From assembly GCF_030816075.1 (NCBI RefSeq), contig NZ_JAUSXO010000001.1, positions 2,480,001 through 2,544,000 of the forward strand: DNA of 64,000 nt, in the 5' to 3' direction. Source of the stretch: Arthrobacter agilis (GTDB lineage: Bacteria > Actinomycetota > Actinomycetes > Actinomycetales > Micrococcaceae). Made by a program: the position numbers and the translations under genes. The notes below the pieces were generated by a model that was given only the letters and a program-made list of their open reading frames with translations, was not told where the DNA came from and made no database searches. Shown here piece after piece: positions 45,111 to 53,662 of this stretch (positions are counted from its first letter, which is position 1; each line of letters opens with the position of its first letter).

Positions 45111-46487
45111 CTACTTGCTCATATATGTCAGCAAGTCATGGCGCGTAAGAATTCCCACCGGCGACCCGACGAACGTCACCATCAGCGTGTCGCTGTCCTG
45201 GAGACGCTCGCGGGCGGTGCCGATGGACTCCAGCGACCCGATGAGGGGCAGCTTCGCGTCCATGTGCTCCGAGATCTTGTCCGTCAGCTTCGCCTCGCCG
45301 TGGAAGATCTTCGCGGTGAGGGACCGTTCGTCCACCGAGCCCAGCACCTCGCCCATCTTCACCGGGGGTTCCTGCGACAGCACGGGGACCATGGACACGC
45401 CGTACTGGTCCATGAGCGAGATGACGTCGCGGACGGTCTCGGTGGGGTGGGTGTGCACGAGGTCGGGCAGGGAGCCGCTCTTGGTGCGCAGCACCTCCGC
45501 GACGCTCGCGTCGTCACCGCCGGCCAGGAAGCCGTAGGACCTCATCCAGTCATCGTTGAAGATCTTCCCGAGGTAGCCGCGGCCGCCGTCGGGCAGGAGG
45601 ACCACGACGACGTCGTCGGCGGTCAGGTCCTTGGCGACGCGCAGTGCCGCGACGACCGCCATGCCGCAGGATCCGCCGACCAGCAGGCCCTCCTCGCGGG
45701 CGAGGCGCCGGGTCATCTCGAAGCTCTCGGCATCGGTGACGCCGTGGATCTCGTCGGGAACCGAAGGGTCGTAGGAATCGGGCCACATGTCCTCGCCGAC
45801 GCCCTCGACGAAGTAGGGTCGCCCGGTCCCGCCCGAGTAGATCGAGCCGTCCGGATCGGCGCCGATGATGCGCACGGGCCCGCCGGCGCGGTCCGCGGAG
45901 ACCTCCTTGAGGTACCGGCCGGTACCGGTGATGGTCCCGCCCGTGCCGACGCCGGTGACGAAGTGCGTGAGCCTGCCGTCGGTGTCGTTCCAGATCTCGG
46001 GGCCGGTGGTCTCGTAGTGGCTCAGGGGCCCGTTCGGGTTGGAGAACTGGTCGGGCTTGTAGGCGCCGGGGATCTCGCGGACGAGCCGGTCGGAGACACC
46101 GTAGTAGGACTGGGGGCTGTCGGGTGCGACGGCGGTCGGGGTCACCACGACCTCCGCACCGTAGGCCTTGAGGACGTTGCGCTTGTCCTCGCCCACCTTG
46201 TCGGGCACCACGAAGACGCACTTGTAGCCGCGCTGCTGGGCGACGAGGGCGAGCCCGACACCGGTGTTGCCGGAGGTCGGTTCGACGATGGTGCCGCCGG
46301 GCTTGATCTTCCCCTCGGCCTCGGCGGCGTCGATGATCTTCGCCGCGATGCGGTCCTTCACCGACCCGCCCGGGTTGAGGTACTCGACCTTCGCGAGGAC
46401 GGTGGCTGCGATGCCGTCGGTGACGGAGTTGAGCTTGACCAGCGGGGTGTTGCCGATCAGGTCAACAATGGAATTGGCGTACTTCAT
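45111..46487 (-). CDS. cbs: Cystathionine beta-synthase
   Basis: 458 residues from ATG 46487. N-terminal PLP domain: NPGGSVKDR places the PLP Lys at 44, and VEPTSGNTGVGLALVAQQRGY binds the cofactor phosphate; GTGGTITGTGRYLKEV follows. The C-terminal third (about 335-458) holds two CBS motifs (VHTHPTETVRDVISLMDQYGVSM and an LTRHDLLTYM end), which in other enzymes bind AdoMet. Converts homocysteine and serine to cystathionine; metB follows. Confidence 0.93.
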   Translation of the reverse strand: MKYANSIVDLIGNTPLVKLNSVTDGIAATVLAKVEYLNPGGSVKDRIAAKIIDAAEAEGKIKPGGTIVEPTSGNTGVGLALVAQQRGYKCVFVVPDKVGEDKRNVLKAYGAEVVVTPTAVAPDSPQSYYGVSDRLVREIPGAYKPDQFSNPNGPLSHYETTGPEIWNDTDGRLTHFVTGVGTGGTITGTGRYLKEVSADRAGGPVRIIGADPDGSIYSGGTGRPYFVEGVGEDMWPDSYDPSVPDEIHGVTDAESFEMTRRLAREEGLLVGGSCGMAVVAALRVAKDLTADDVVVVLLPDGGRGYLGKIFNDDWMRSYGFLAGGDDASVAEVLRTKSGSLPDLVHTHPTETVRDVISLMDQYGVSMVPVLSQEPPVKMGEVLGSVDERSLTAKIFHGEAKLTDKISEHMDAKLPLIGSLESIGTARERLQDSDTLMVTFVGSPVGILTRHDLLTYMSK

Positions 46488-46611
46488 GCCTACAACGCTA
46501 CCGGCTGCCGCGCCCAGCGCCGCGCCGCCGTTACGCCGCAGGACGCTGAACGGCCCGGCGCCGGACGCCCCGGGAGTCGTGCGATACTTTCCCGCGGAAC
46601 GGAGGCCGCCC

Positions 46612-47775
46612 TTGACTCGTCGGACTGTCCTGCGCGCGGTCCTGCCGGCCCTCGCCGTGGCGTGCGTCGTCAGCGGGCTGCTGCCCGGTCCGGACCTGCT
46701 GGAACTATGGACCCGGATCTGGCCGATCCTGCTCTTCGTGACCGCCATGACCGTCGTCACGGACCTCCTGTTCTCCGCAGGGGTCTTCGAGCGCGTCATC
46801 TCGGCCTCGGCGCGCCTCGCCCGCGGCCGCGTCCTCGTCCTGTGGCTCGTCACCGTGCTCCTCGCCGTCGTCTGCACCGTCTTCTTCTCCCTGGACACGA
46901 CGGCGGTCCTGCTCACCCCGCTCGTGGTGCTCCTCGCGCGCCGGGCCGGGTTGCCGCCGTTGCCGTTCGCGGTGACGATCGTGTGGCTCGCCAACACGGC
47001 GTCGCTGCTCCTCCCCGTGTCCAACCTCACCAACCTGCTGGTGCAGGAGAAGCTGCAGCTGAGCCCGGCCGCCTTCGCCGGGCTCGTGTACGGGCCGGCG
47101 ATCGTCGGCGTCGTCGTGCCGTGCTTCGTCCTGTACGCGATCTTCCGGCGACAGCTCTCGGGGAGCTTCTCCCCCGCCCCTCCACGCGCCGCCGAGGACC
47201 GGGTGCTGCTGCGCTGCGGCTACGCCGTCCTCGCGCTCCTCCTCCCCGCCCTGGTCAGCGGCATCCCGGTGGCGCTGAGCGCGAGTGCCGCCGCCGTCGT
47301 CCTGGCCGTCCTCTTCGCCATCCGGCGCAGGGGTGCGCTGACCGTCCGGCTGATCCCCGTCAACCCGCTCGTCCTCGCCCTCAGCCTCTTCGTGCTCGTC
47401 ACGGCCGCACAGGTGCAGGGCCTGGCCGCCTTCGTGGCACCGCTCGCCGGGGAGGGAGAGGGGCTCGCGGACCTGCTGCAGCTCGCCGCCGTCGGCGCGG
47501 CAGGCGCCAACGCGGTCAACAACCTGCCGGCCTACCTCGCCCTGGAACCGGTCGCCGGGTCCCCGCTCCGCCTCGCGGCGCTGCTGATCGGGGTGAACCT
47601 CGCCCCGCTGGTCACGCCCTGGGGATCGCTCGCGACGCTGCTCTGGGCCGAGCGGCTCCGCTCGCTCGGCATCACCATCCGGTGGGTGCCGTTCGCCGTG
47701 GCCGGCCTCCTGGTCACCGCCGTGCTGCTGCCGTCGGCCGTCGTCGTGCTGTGGTTGCTGGGGGCGCGAGCCTAG
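46612..47775 (+). CDS. ArsB/SLC13-like membrane transporter
   Basis: 387 residues from TTG 46612; GGAGG at 46601-46605 is six bases before it, whereas an in-frame ATG upstream lies inside cbs. About eleven membrane helices. VWLANTASLLLPVSNLTNLL in the middle is the ion-transporter hairpin motif shared by ArsB, CitM and SLC13-like carriers, and NAVNNLPAYLAL is the second hairpin. It may carry organic acids or arsenite. The next gene encodes a tartrate-type dehydrogenase, so a di- or tricarboxylate is the better guess. Confidence 0.78.
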   Translation: MTRRTVLRAVLPALAVACVVSGLLPGPDLLELWTRIWPILLFVTAMTVVTDLLFSAGVFERVISASARLARGRVLVLWLVTVLLAVVCTVFFSLDTTAVLLTPLVVLLARRAGLPPLPFAVTIVWLANTASLLLPVSNLTNLLVQEKLQLSPAAFAGLVYGPAIVGVVVPCFVLYAIFRRQLSGSFSPAPPRAAEDRVLLRCGYAVLALLLPALVSGIPVALSASAAAVVLAVLFAIRRRGALTVRLIPVNPLVLALSLFVLVTAAQVQGLAAFVAPLAGEGEGLADLLQLAAVGAAGANAVNNLPAYLALEPVAGSPLRLAALLIGVNLAPLVTPWGSLATLLWAERLRSLGITIRWVPFAVAGLLVTAVLLPSAVVVLWLLGARA

Positions 47776-47815
47776 GCTGGGACGAGACGCCGTACACCGA
47801 TGAGGAGACCCAGTC

Positions 47816-48895
47816 ATGACGAACACCCACAGGATCGCGGTCATCGCCGGGGACGGCATCGGCAAGGAGGTCATGCCGGAGGGGTTGCGCTCGCTGCGTG
47901 CGGCGGCTGACCGGTACGGGTTCGCCGTCGACGCCGTCGAGTTCGACTACGCCAGCGCCGAGTACTACCTCCAGCACGGGCAGATGCTGCCCGACGGCTG
48001 GTTCGAGGAGCTACGCGGCTTCGACGCGATCTTCTTCGGGGCCGTGGGCTGGCCCGACGTCGTGCCGGACCACGTGTCCCTGTGGGGCAGCCTGCTGCAG
48101 TTCCGGCGCTCCTTCGACCAGTACGTCAACCTGCGCCCCGTGAGGCTGCTCCCGGGCATCACCAGCCCCCTCGCGGGCCGGAAGCCGGGGGACGTCGACT
48201 TCTACGTGGTCCGCGAGAACACGGAGGGCGAGTACTCGAGCGTGGGCGGCAGGATGTTCGAGGGCACCGACCGGGAGACGGTCATCCAGGACACCGTCAT
48301 GACGCGCACGGGTGTGGACCGCATCCTGCGGTACGCCTTCGACCTCGCCCAGAAGCGGGAGAAGAAGCACCTGACCTCGGCGACGAAGAGCAACGGCATC
48401 TCGATCACCATGCCCTACTGGGACGAGCGGGTGGAGGCGATGGCGGCGCAGTACGACGGCGTCCGCACGGACAAGTTCCACATCGACATCCTGTGCGCCA
48501 ACTTCGTGCTCCACCCCGACTGGTTCGACGTGGTGGTGGCCAGCAACCTCTTCGGGGACATCCTGTCGGACCTCGGACCCGCCTGCACGGGGACGATCGG
48601 CGTGGCACCCAGCGGCAACATCAATCCGGACCGCACCTTCCCCAGCCTCTTCGAGCCGGTCCACGGTTCCGCGCCGGACATCGCGGGCCAGGGGATCGCC
48701 AACCCGGTGGGCCAGATCTGGAGTGCGTCGATGATGCTGGAGCACCTCGGCGAGGCGGACGCCGCGGCGGGCATCCTCTCGGCCATCGAATCGGTGCTCG
48801 CCGCCGGCGGCGACGCGCTGACGCGCGACCTCGGCGGCACGGGGACGACGTCGTCGCTCGGCGCGACGATCGCCGCCGCCATCGCCGACCGGTAG
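47816..48895 (+). CDS. Tartrate/D-malate-type dehydrogenase (isocitrate/isopropylmalate family)
   Basis: 359 residues. Family motifs: IAVIAGDGIGKEVMPEGL, RPVRLLPGI with the substrate Arg, YVVRENTEGEYSSVGG (loop of TtuC/DmlA), SATKSNGISITMPYWDE with the catalytic Lys, and LFGDILSDLGPA with the metal Asp. This build, with RENTEGEY and GTDRETV, is that of tartrate dehydrogenase/decarboxylase or D-malate dehydrogenase, not leucine synthesis. Preceded by the transporter at 46612, so uptake and use of tartrate or D-malate is likely. Confidence 0.86.
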   Translation: MTNTHRIAVIAGDGIGKEVMPEGLRSLRAAADRYGFAVDAVEFDYASAEYYLQHGQMLPDGWFEELRGFDAIFFGAVGWPDVVPDHVSLWGSLLQFRRSFDQYVNLRPVRLLPGITSPLAGRKPGDVDFYVVRENTEGEYSSVGGRMFEGTDRETVIQDTVMTRTGVDRILRYAFDLAQKREKKHLTSATKSNGISITMPYWDERVEAMAAQYDGVRTDKFHIDILCANFVLHPDWFDVVVASNLFGDILSDLGPACTGTIGVAPSGNINPDRTFPSLFEPVHGSAPDIAGQGIANPVGQIWSASMMLEHLGEADAAAGILSAIESVLAAGGDALTRDLGGTGTTSSLGATIAAAIADR

Positions 48896-48926
48896 CCGAC
48901 GCGGACGCGGGACGGACGAACGTCGC

Positions 48927-49000
48927 GGGTGTCATCCGACGGGTGTCGTCCGATGGATGTCGTCCGGCCAGTGTCGTCCGACGGGTGTCGTCCGGCCGGG
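48927..49000. repeat. Degenerate 14-15-bp tandem repeat
   Basis: Five copies of a unit close to GGGTGTCGTCCGAC follow one another: GGGTGTCATCCGAC, GGGTGTCGTCCGAT, GGATGTCGTCCGGCC, AGTGTCGTCCGAC and GGGTGTCGTCCGGCC. It lies in the 187-bp gap between the tartrate dehydrogenase and the glycosylase. No hairpin or coding use seen. Confidence 0.75.
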
Positions 49001-49082
49001 TGGAGCAGCGCCACGCCGCAACTCCATCCGCGCCACGCCGTCCGGGCCCGACACGGTGCGGGCACCGTGACACCATGGATGC

Positions 49083-50057
49083 ATGACCATTGCCCCCGCC
49101 GTCGTGCCGTCGGGTGCGGAGGCCGCGGAGTGGCTCCCGGACGGCCCCTACAACCTGGCGGGAACGGTCGGCACCCTGCAGTGCGGGGCGTACGACCCCT
49201 CCTTCATCGTCCAGGGCCCGGACCACTGGATCGCCTACCGCACGGCCGACGGGCCGGTGACGCTGGCCCTGCGGCAGCGCGGTTCCCTCAACGAGGGGTG
49301 CATCCAGGCGACGGCGTGGGGTTCAGGGGCTGCCCTGGCGCTCGAGTCCGTCCCCCGCCTGCTCGGCGCCGATGACGACTGGAGTGCCTTCGACAGCGCC
49401 GCCTTCTCGGCGACGCTGCCCGAGCTCGCCCGGAAGGGCAGGTACCTGAACCCCGGACTGCGCCTGCCCGCGTCCGGCCGGATGCTCGACACGATCGCCC
49501 GGGCGATCCTCGAGCAGAAGGTCACCAACCTCGAGGCCAAGCGTTCCTGGCGCTACCTGCTGACCCGCTACGGCGATCCGGCCCCCGACGCCGGGGGCCT
49601 CGCACCCGCAGGTCTCCGCCTGCCGCCGACGGCGGAGCAGTGGCGCCGCATCCCCTCCTGGGACTGGCACAAGGCCGGGGTGGACGCGAAGCGCTCGACG
49701 ACGATCCTCAAGGCAGCCCTGGTGGCGAGCGGTCTCGAGCGCCTCGGTTCCCAGCCCGGGGGTGAGGCCGTGCGGGCGGGGCTGCGCTCCGTTCCCGGCA
49801 TCGGCGTCTGGACCGTGGCGGAGGTGGTGCAGCGGACCCACGGCTGCCCCGACTCCATCTCCGTGGGCGACTACCATCTCGCGGCCTACGTGGGCGCGGC
49901 GCTCACGGGGAGGCGCACCGACGACGCCGGGATGATCGAGCTCCTCGAGCCGTGGAAGGGCCAGCGGCAGCGCGTGGTGAGGACCCTGTATGCGAGCGGG
50001 TTCCGGAAGCAGACGTACGGTCCGCGCCTGTCCCCCGAGGACCACCGCCGCCGCTAG
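49083..50057 (+). CDS. AlkA-like DNA-3-methyladenine glycosylase
   Basis: 324 residues. The C-terminal HhH-GPD fold has LRSVPGIGVWTVAEV (helix-hairpin-helix) and SVGDYHLA with the catalytic Asp at 263. The N-terminal 130 residues are the extra beta-domain seen in AlkA. It removes alkylated bases from DNA. ATG 49083 begins MTIAPAVVP, and the long open frame matches family length. No Cys cluster, so it is not an iron-sulfur glycosylase. Confidence 0.85.
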   Translation: MTIAPAVVPSGAEAAEWLPDGPYNLAGTVGTLQCGAYDPSFIVQGPDHWIAYRTADGPVTLALRQRGSLNEGCIQATAWGSGAALALESVPRLLGADDDWSAFDSAAFSATLPELARKGRYLNPGLRLPASGRMLDTIARAILEQKVTNLEAKRSWRYLLTRYGDPAPDAGGLAPAGLRLPPTAEQWRRIPSWDWHKAGVDAKRSTTILKAALVASGLERLGSQPGGEAVRAGLRSVPGIGVWTVAEVVQRTHGCPDSISVGDYHLAAYVGAALTGRRTDDAGMIELLEPWKGQRQRVVRTLYASGFRKQTYGPRLSPEDHRRR

Positions 50058-50066
50058 GGTTGGAGG

Positions 50067-50357
50067 ATGACCCGACCCGTAGACGTCACCGCCGTGTTCA
50101 TCCCGCTCGACGGCGAGTTCTTCCGTGTGAAGCTCGCCCTGGACATCGCCATCGAACAGGTGGTGCAGGAGCCCGGCTGCATCCGGTACGAGATCACCGA
50201 GGCGCAGGAGGACCGCATCGTCCTGACCGAGCAGTGGGAGTCCACCGAACTGCTGGACACGCACCTGCGCGGTGCCGCCGTCCAGGACCTCAACGAATCG
50301 CTCAGCGCGCTGCTCGCACAGCCCGTCGACGTGGTCCGCTCCGACCGGACCGCCTAG
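50067..50357 (+). CDS. Antibiotic biosynthesis monooxygenase (ABM) domain protein
   Basis: 96 residues with the dimeric alpha/beta ABM fold: VTAVFIPLDGEFF, then EPGCIRYEITEAQED and VLTEQWESTELLDTHL, typical of the family (EPGC-x-Y and E-W-x-S). Small heme or quinone-modifying proteins of this type are common; the substrate is unknown. It starts nine bases after the glycosylase stop. Confidence 0.8.
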   Translation: MTRPVDVTAVFIPLDGEFFRVKLALDIAIEQVVQEPGCIRYEITEAQEDRIVLTEQWESTELLDTHLRGAAVQDLNESLSALLAQPVDVVRSDRTA

Positions 50358-50393
50358 TCCCCCGCCGGACGCCGAGAACCCCGCCCGGACGCA

Positions 50394-50423
50394 GAAAGCC
50401 CCGCACGCGAGTGCGGGGCTTTC
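50394..50423. terminator. Bidirectional terminator between ABM protein and thioredoxin
   Basis: Perfect 13-bp stem GAAAGCCCCGCAC 50394-50406 / 50411-50423, loop GCGA. It serves both the ABM gene (plus) and the thioredoxin gene (minus). Confidence 0.85.
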
Positions 50424-50440
50424 CTGGTCCTGCGGGACGG

Positions 50441-50830
50441 CTACTGCGCGTCGGAGGCGGGGGCGCCCTCGGCGCGCTGCTGGGCGATCTGCTCGTGGAC
50501 GGCCTTCATGTCCAGGCCCTTCACGGCCTCGACGAGTTCGCCGAACTGGGTCGCGTTGAGAGCGCCGGGCTGGGAGAAGACGAGGACCTTCTCGCGGAAC
50601 GCCATCAGCGTGGGGATGGAGGTGATTCCCGCGGCGGCAGCGAGCGACTGCTCGGCCTCGGTGTCCACCTTCGCGAAGGTGACGTCCTCGTGCTGCTGCG
50701 ACACGGCGTCGTACACCGGTGCGAACTGCTTGCACGGCCCACACCAGTCGGCCCAGAAGTCAACGAACACGATGTCGTTGCCCTCGATGGTTTCCGGGAA
50801 GCTTGCCTCGGTGATATTGATTGTCGACAT
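50441..50830 (-). CDS. trxA: Thioredoxin
   Basis: 129 residues. Active site WADWCGPCKQF with Cys30 and Cys33, cis-Pro in SIPTLMAF. Longer than usual (about 105) by an acidic C-terminal extension with AVHEQIAQQRAEGAPASDAQ. Cytosolic, no signal. It stands alone, with no reductase beside it; the flavoprotein at 31147 is far away. Reduces protein disulfides. Confidence 0.93.
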   Translation of the reverse strand: MSTINITEASFPETIEGNDIVFVDFWADWCGPCKQFAPVYDAVSQQHEDVTFAKVDTEAEQSLAAAAGITSIPTLMAFREKVLVFSQPGALNATQFGELVEAVKGLDMKAVHEQIAQQRAEGAPASDAQ

Positions 50831-50918
50831 CCCTCAACGCTAGCGACCCGTGGACGTCCTTGTCAGGTGTGTTCGCTACCGATGAAGAATCCCCGCCCGA
50901 CGAGCAACGGAGACACGA

Positions 50919-51353
50919 GTGAGCGACGATCCCCACGACCTGGCGCGCTTCGTCGAGGCGCAGGATGCGCACGGCACCTACGGGGAGGCCCTCGCCGAAC
51001 TGCAGCGAGGGCGCAAGACGGGGCACTGGATGTGGTTCGTCTTCCCGCAGATCGCAGGGCTCGGGAGCAGCCCCACGTCCGTCCGGTACGCGATCCGCTC
51101 GCTCGACGAAGCCCGCGCGTACCTCACGCACCCCGTGCTGGGACCACGACTGATGGAGAGCGTCCACGCCCTCCTCACGCTGGACGGCAGCGACCCGGTC
51201 GAGGTGCTCGGCGGGATCGATGCCCGCAAGCTTCAGTCCTCCATGACGCTCTTCGACCGGGCCGCTCCGCAGGAGCCGTGGTTCAGGGCCGTGCTCGACC
51301 GGTACTACGCCGGGGTGGAGGACGGGACGACGGCGTCGATCCTGGCGGGATGA
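50919..51353 (+). CDS. DUF1810 family protein
   Basis: 144 residues from GTG 50919. Matches DUF1810 by the start DLARFVEAQDAHGTYGEALAEL, GHWMWFVFPQIAGLG and the SLDEARAYLTHPVLGPRL stretch. These proteins resemble calpastatin only by name; their biochemical role is not known. Converges on the MFS gene. Confidence 0.85.
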   Translation: MSDDPHDLARFVEAQDAHGTYGEALAELQRGRKTGHWMWFVFPQIAGLGSSPTSVRYAIRSLDEARAYLTHPVLGPRLMESVHALLTLDGSDPVEVLGGIDARKLQSSMTLFDRAAPQEPWFRAVLDRYYAGVEDGTTASILAG

Positions 51354-51372
51354 CGCCGTCGCCGCCCGGCTC

Positions 51373-52594
51373 CTAGACCTCGGCGGCGTGCGTCAGCGAG
51401 GCGCGACCGGCGAGGACCACGGCGCCCGCCACGACCACCATGACCGCTGCCACCGCGTAGGTGGTCTGCGGGTTGTAGATCTCCGCGAGCTTCGTCGCCG
51501 CGAAGGGCGCGAGCGCTCCGCCCATCCAGCGGACGAAGTTGTAGCCGGCGGATGCCACGGGCCGCGGTGCGTCCGACACGCCCATGGCCAGTTCGGTGTA
51601 GAGCGTGTTGTTGATGCCGAGCAGCGCGCCCGAGACGATCACCAGGACGACGACGGCCGTCACGGAGTGATCCGCGGCGATGGCGAGGCCCACGAGGTCG
51701 AGCGCGAGGCCACCCAGGGTCAGGAGCAGCACGCGCGTGGTGCCGAGCCTGCGCTGCAGGACGGGTGCCACGAGGACGGAGAAGATGGCGACCATGAGGC
51801 CCCAGCCGAAGAAGACCGCGCCGATCCCGTACGCATCCATGCCGAGGACGAAGGGCGTGAAGGCGAGGATGGTGAAGAAGCCGTAGTTGTAGAACAGCGC
51901 GCTGGACGCCGTGGTGCGCAGGCCCTTGTGGCCGAGCGCCACGAGCGGGTCGCGGAGGGAGGTCCTGGCGGCGGGCTTCGGGGTAGCGGGCAGCAGGATC
52001 GTGAGGGCGATGAAGGCAGCAGCCATGAGCGCTGCGGTGCCGAAGAACGGTGCACGCCACTGCCAGCCACCGAGCAGGGCGCCGAGCAGGGGGCCGAGGG
52101 AGATGCCCAGGCCGAGTGCGGCCTCGTAGAGGATGATTGCGGTCGCGGTGCCACCACTGGCGACACCGACGATCACGGCGAGCGCCGTGGCCACGAAGAG
52201 GGCGTTGCCGAGTCCCCAGCCGGCCCGGAAACCGACCAGGGTGGCGACGTCACCGGAGAGCCCGGAGAGCGACGCGAACACGACGATCAGGCCGAGCCCG
52301 AGCAGGAGCGTCTTCTTGCCGCCGATGCGGGAGGAGATGAAACCGGTGACGAGCATCGCCACGGCCGTGACGAGGAAGTAGCTCGTGAAGAGGAGCGACA
52401 CCTGGCTCGGCGAGGCGTCGAGATTCTCGGCGATGGCGGGCAGGATGGGGTCGACGAGGCCGATGCCCATGAAGGCGAACACCGGCCGCGAGTGCCGTGG
52501 CCCAGACGGCTTTGGGCTGGCGGAAGAAGGACTGCTTCTCCTCCGTGAGGACCGATGCCGGCTGTGCTGCCTGCGCCGGGACGTGGGTGGTCAC
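51373..52594 (-). pseudogene. MFS drug-efflux-type transporter, frameshifted near the start
   Basis: The start is GTG 52594 (TAGGAG seven bases upstream), reading MTTHVPAQAAQPASV and QPKAVWATALAAG, then the frame is lost. Frame 51373-52482 resumes with FAFMGIGLVDPILPAIAENL, the first helix of a 12-helix MFS exporter (ISSRIGGKKTLLLG loop). Deleting one G/C at about 52485 restores LAAVFAFMGIG. The upstream MarR gene and likely operator support drug or organic-acid efflux. An actual lesion or a base-calling error. Confidence 0.85.
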
Positions 52595-52661
52595 GCGGGT
52601 ACTCCTAGGTGGGTTCGGACGGTGTGCCCGGGTGCGCTCGGTGGCGCCCGAGGGGTGTACG

Positions 52662-53099
52662 TCAGGTGGTGGAGGTGAGCTTCTCGATGATGGGCAGTGC
52701 CGCGGCGAGCGTGGCCCTCTCGTCGTCGTCGAGCTGGTCGAGCAGGGCGGCGACGCTCTCGTTGCGGCGTGTACCGGCCGCCGTCCAGGCCTCGCGGCCC
52801 TTGTCCGTGAGTTGCACGAGGACGGCGCGCGAGTCGGTGGGATCCGGCTGACGGCGGACGAGGCCGGCCTGCTCGAGCTTGATGATCTGCTCGGTGGCCG
52901 AGGGCACCCGGATGCCGAGGTTCGCGGCGACGCGGCTGACGCGCAGGGGCTGCTCGGCGGCCATGCTCAGTGTGCTCATCTGCATGGTGGTGAGCTCTCC
53001 GTCGCTGTCCATGGAGCGGCTGAGGTAGACGGCATGGCGCAGCGTGGTGCGGAAGGACTGTGCAAGGGCAAGCAGTCGGGGATCCGTGGAGAGGCTCAT
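52662..53099 (-). CDS. MarR-family regulator
   Basis: 145 residues from ATG 53099. Winged helix about 35-100, with RVSRVAANLGIRVPSATEQIIKLEQAGLVRR and the wing DPTDSRAVLVQLTDKG. It lies just upstream of the MFS gene on the same strand and should control it. The start codon lies directly beside an inverted repeat, suggesting autorepression. Confidence 0.9.
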   Translation of the reverse strand: MSLSTDPRLLALAQSFRTTLRHAVYLSRSMDSDGELTTMQMSTLSMAAEQPLRVSRVAANLGIRVPSATEQIIKLEQAGLVRRQPDPTDSRAVLVQLTDKGREAWTAAGTRRNESVAALLDQLDDDERATLAAALPIIEKLTSTT

Positions 53100-53100
53100 A

Positions 53101-53115
53101 GTTAGGTAGCCTAAC
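53101..53115. promoter_or_regulatory. Likely MarR operator
   Basis: GTTAGG-TAG-CCTAAC, perfect 6-bp arms at 53101-53106 / 53110-53115, one base from the MarR start. AT-rich flanks fit a promoter. Also shares part of an IdeR/DtxR-like look (TTAGG...CCTAA) but not the full 19-bp consensus. Confidence 0.6.
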
Positions 53116-53189
53116 ATAAATTGGGGTTCACGGCAAGGTCCGCGGCGGTGCGGCCCGGGTTAGCGTAGGACGATCGACGGGAGGGGACC

Positions 53190-53642
53190 ATGGAGGCTGC
53201 AGCAACGCGCGGGACGGGCGTCGAGGACCCGATGGCCTTCCTCGCCGGGACCTGGTCCACCGAACGTACCCTCCTGGACCGGGCCGTCGGCACGACCGGC
53301 ACCTTCTCGGGGACCACCCTGTTCACGCCCGACCGCGGCGGCCTGCGGTGGGACGAGGAGGGCACGGTCCGCTGGGCCTCGTTCCAGGGCCCGGCCTCCC
53401 GCTCGTACCGCATCGATGCCGGGGACGGCGGGGACGGCGGGTTGACCGTCACCTTCCCGGACGGACGGGTACTGTGCCGCCTCGACCTCCGCCCTGGCGC
53501 CGCACGCGACGAGCACCACTGCGCCCCGGACACCTACCGGGTCGACTTCGTCATCACGTCGCCGGTCACCATCGAATACTCCTGGGATGTCACGGGGCCG
53601 GCGAAGGACCACCTGCTGAGGACCGTCCTCACCCGGACCTGA
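53190..53642 (+). CDS. DUF6314 family protein
   Basis: 150 residues. FLAGTWSTERTLLDR near residue 17, then GTFSGTTLFTPDRGGLRWDEEG and GPAKDHLLRTVLTR match DUF6314; the layout resembles a small beta-barrel lipocalin-like fold. Function unknown. It is divergent from marR by 90 bp, which contains the operator and probably a promoter. Confidence 0.75.
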   Translation: MEAAATRGTGVEDPMAFLAGTWSTERTLLDRAVGTTGTFSGTTLFTPDRGGLRWDEEGTVRWASFQGPASRSYRIDAGDGGDGGLTVTFPDGRVLCRLDLRPGAARDEHHCAPDTYRVDFVITSPVTIEYSWDVTGPAKDHLLRTVLTRT

Positions 53643-53662
53643 GGGGATCGGGGGCGGTCGGC

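Noticed and set aside
53095..53120. IdeR/DtxR iron box near marR
   Set aside because: TTAGG...CCTAA arms look alike, but the spacing does not fit the 19-bp consensus; the symmetric GTTAGG-N3-CCTAAC beside marR fits a MarR site better.
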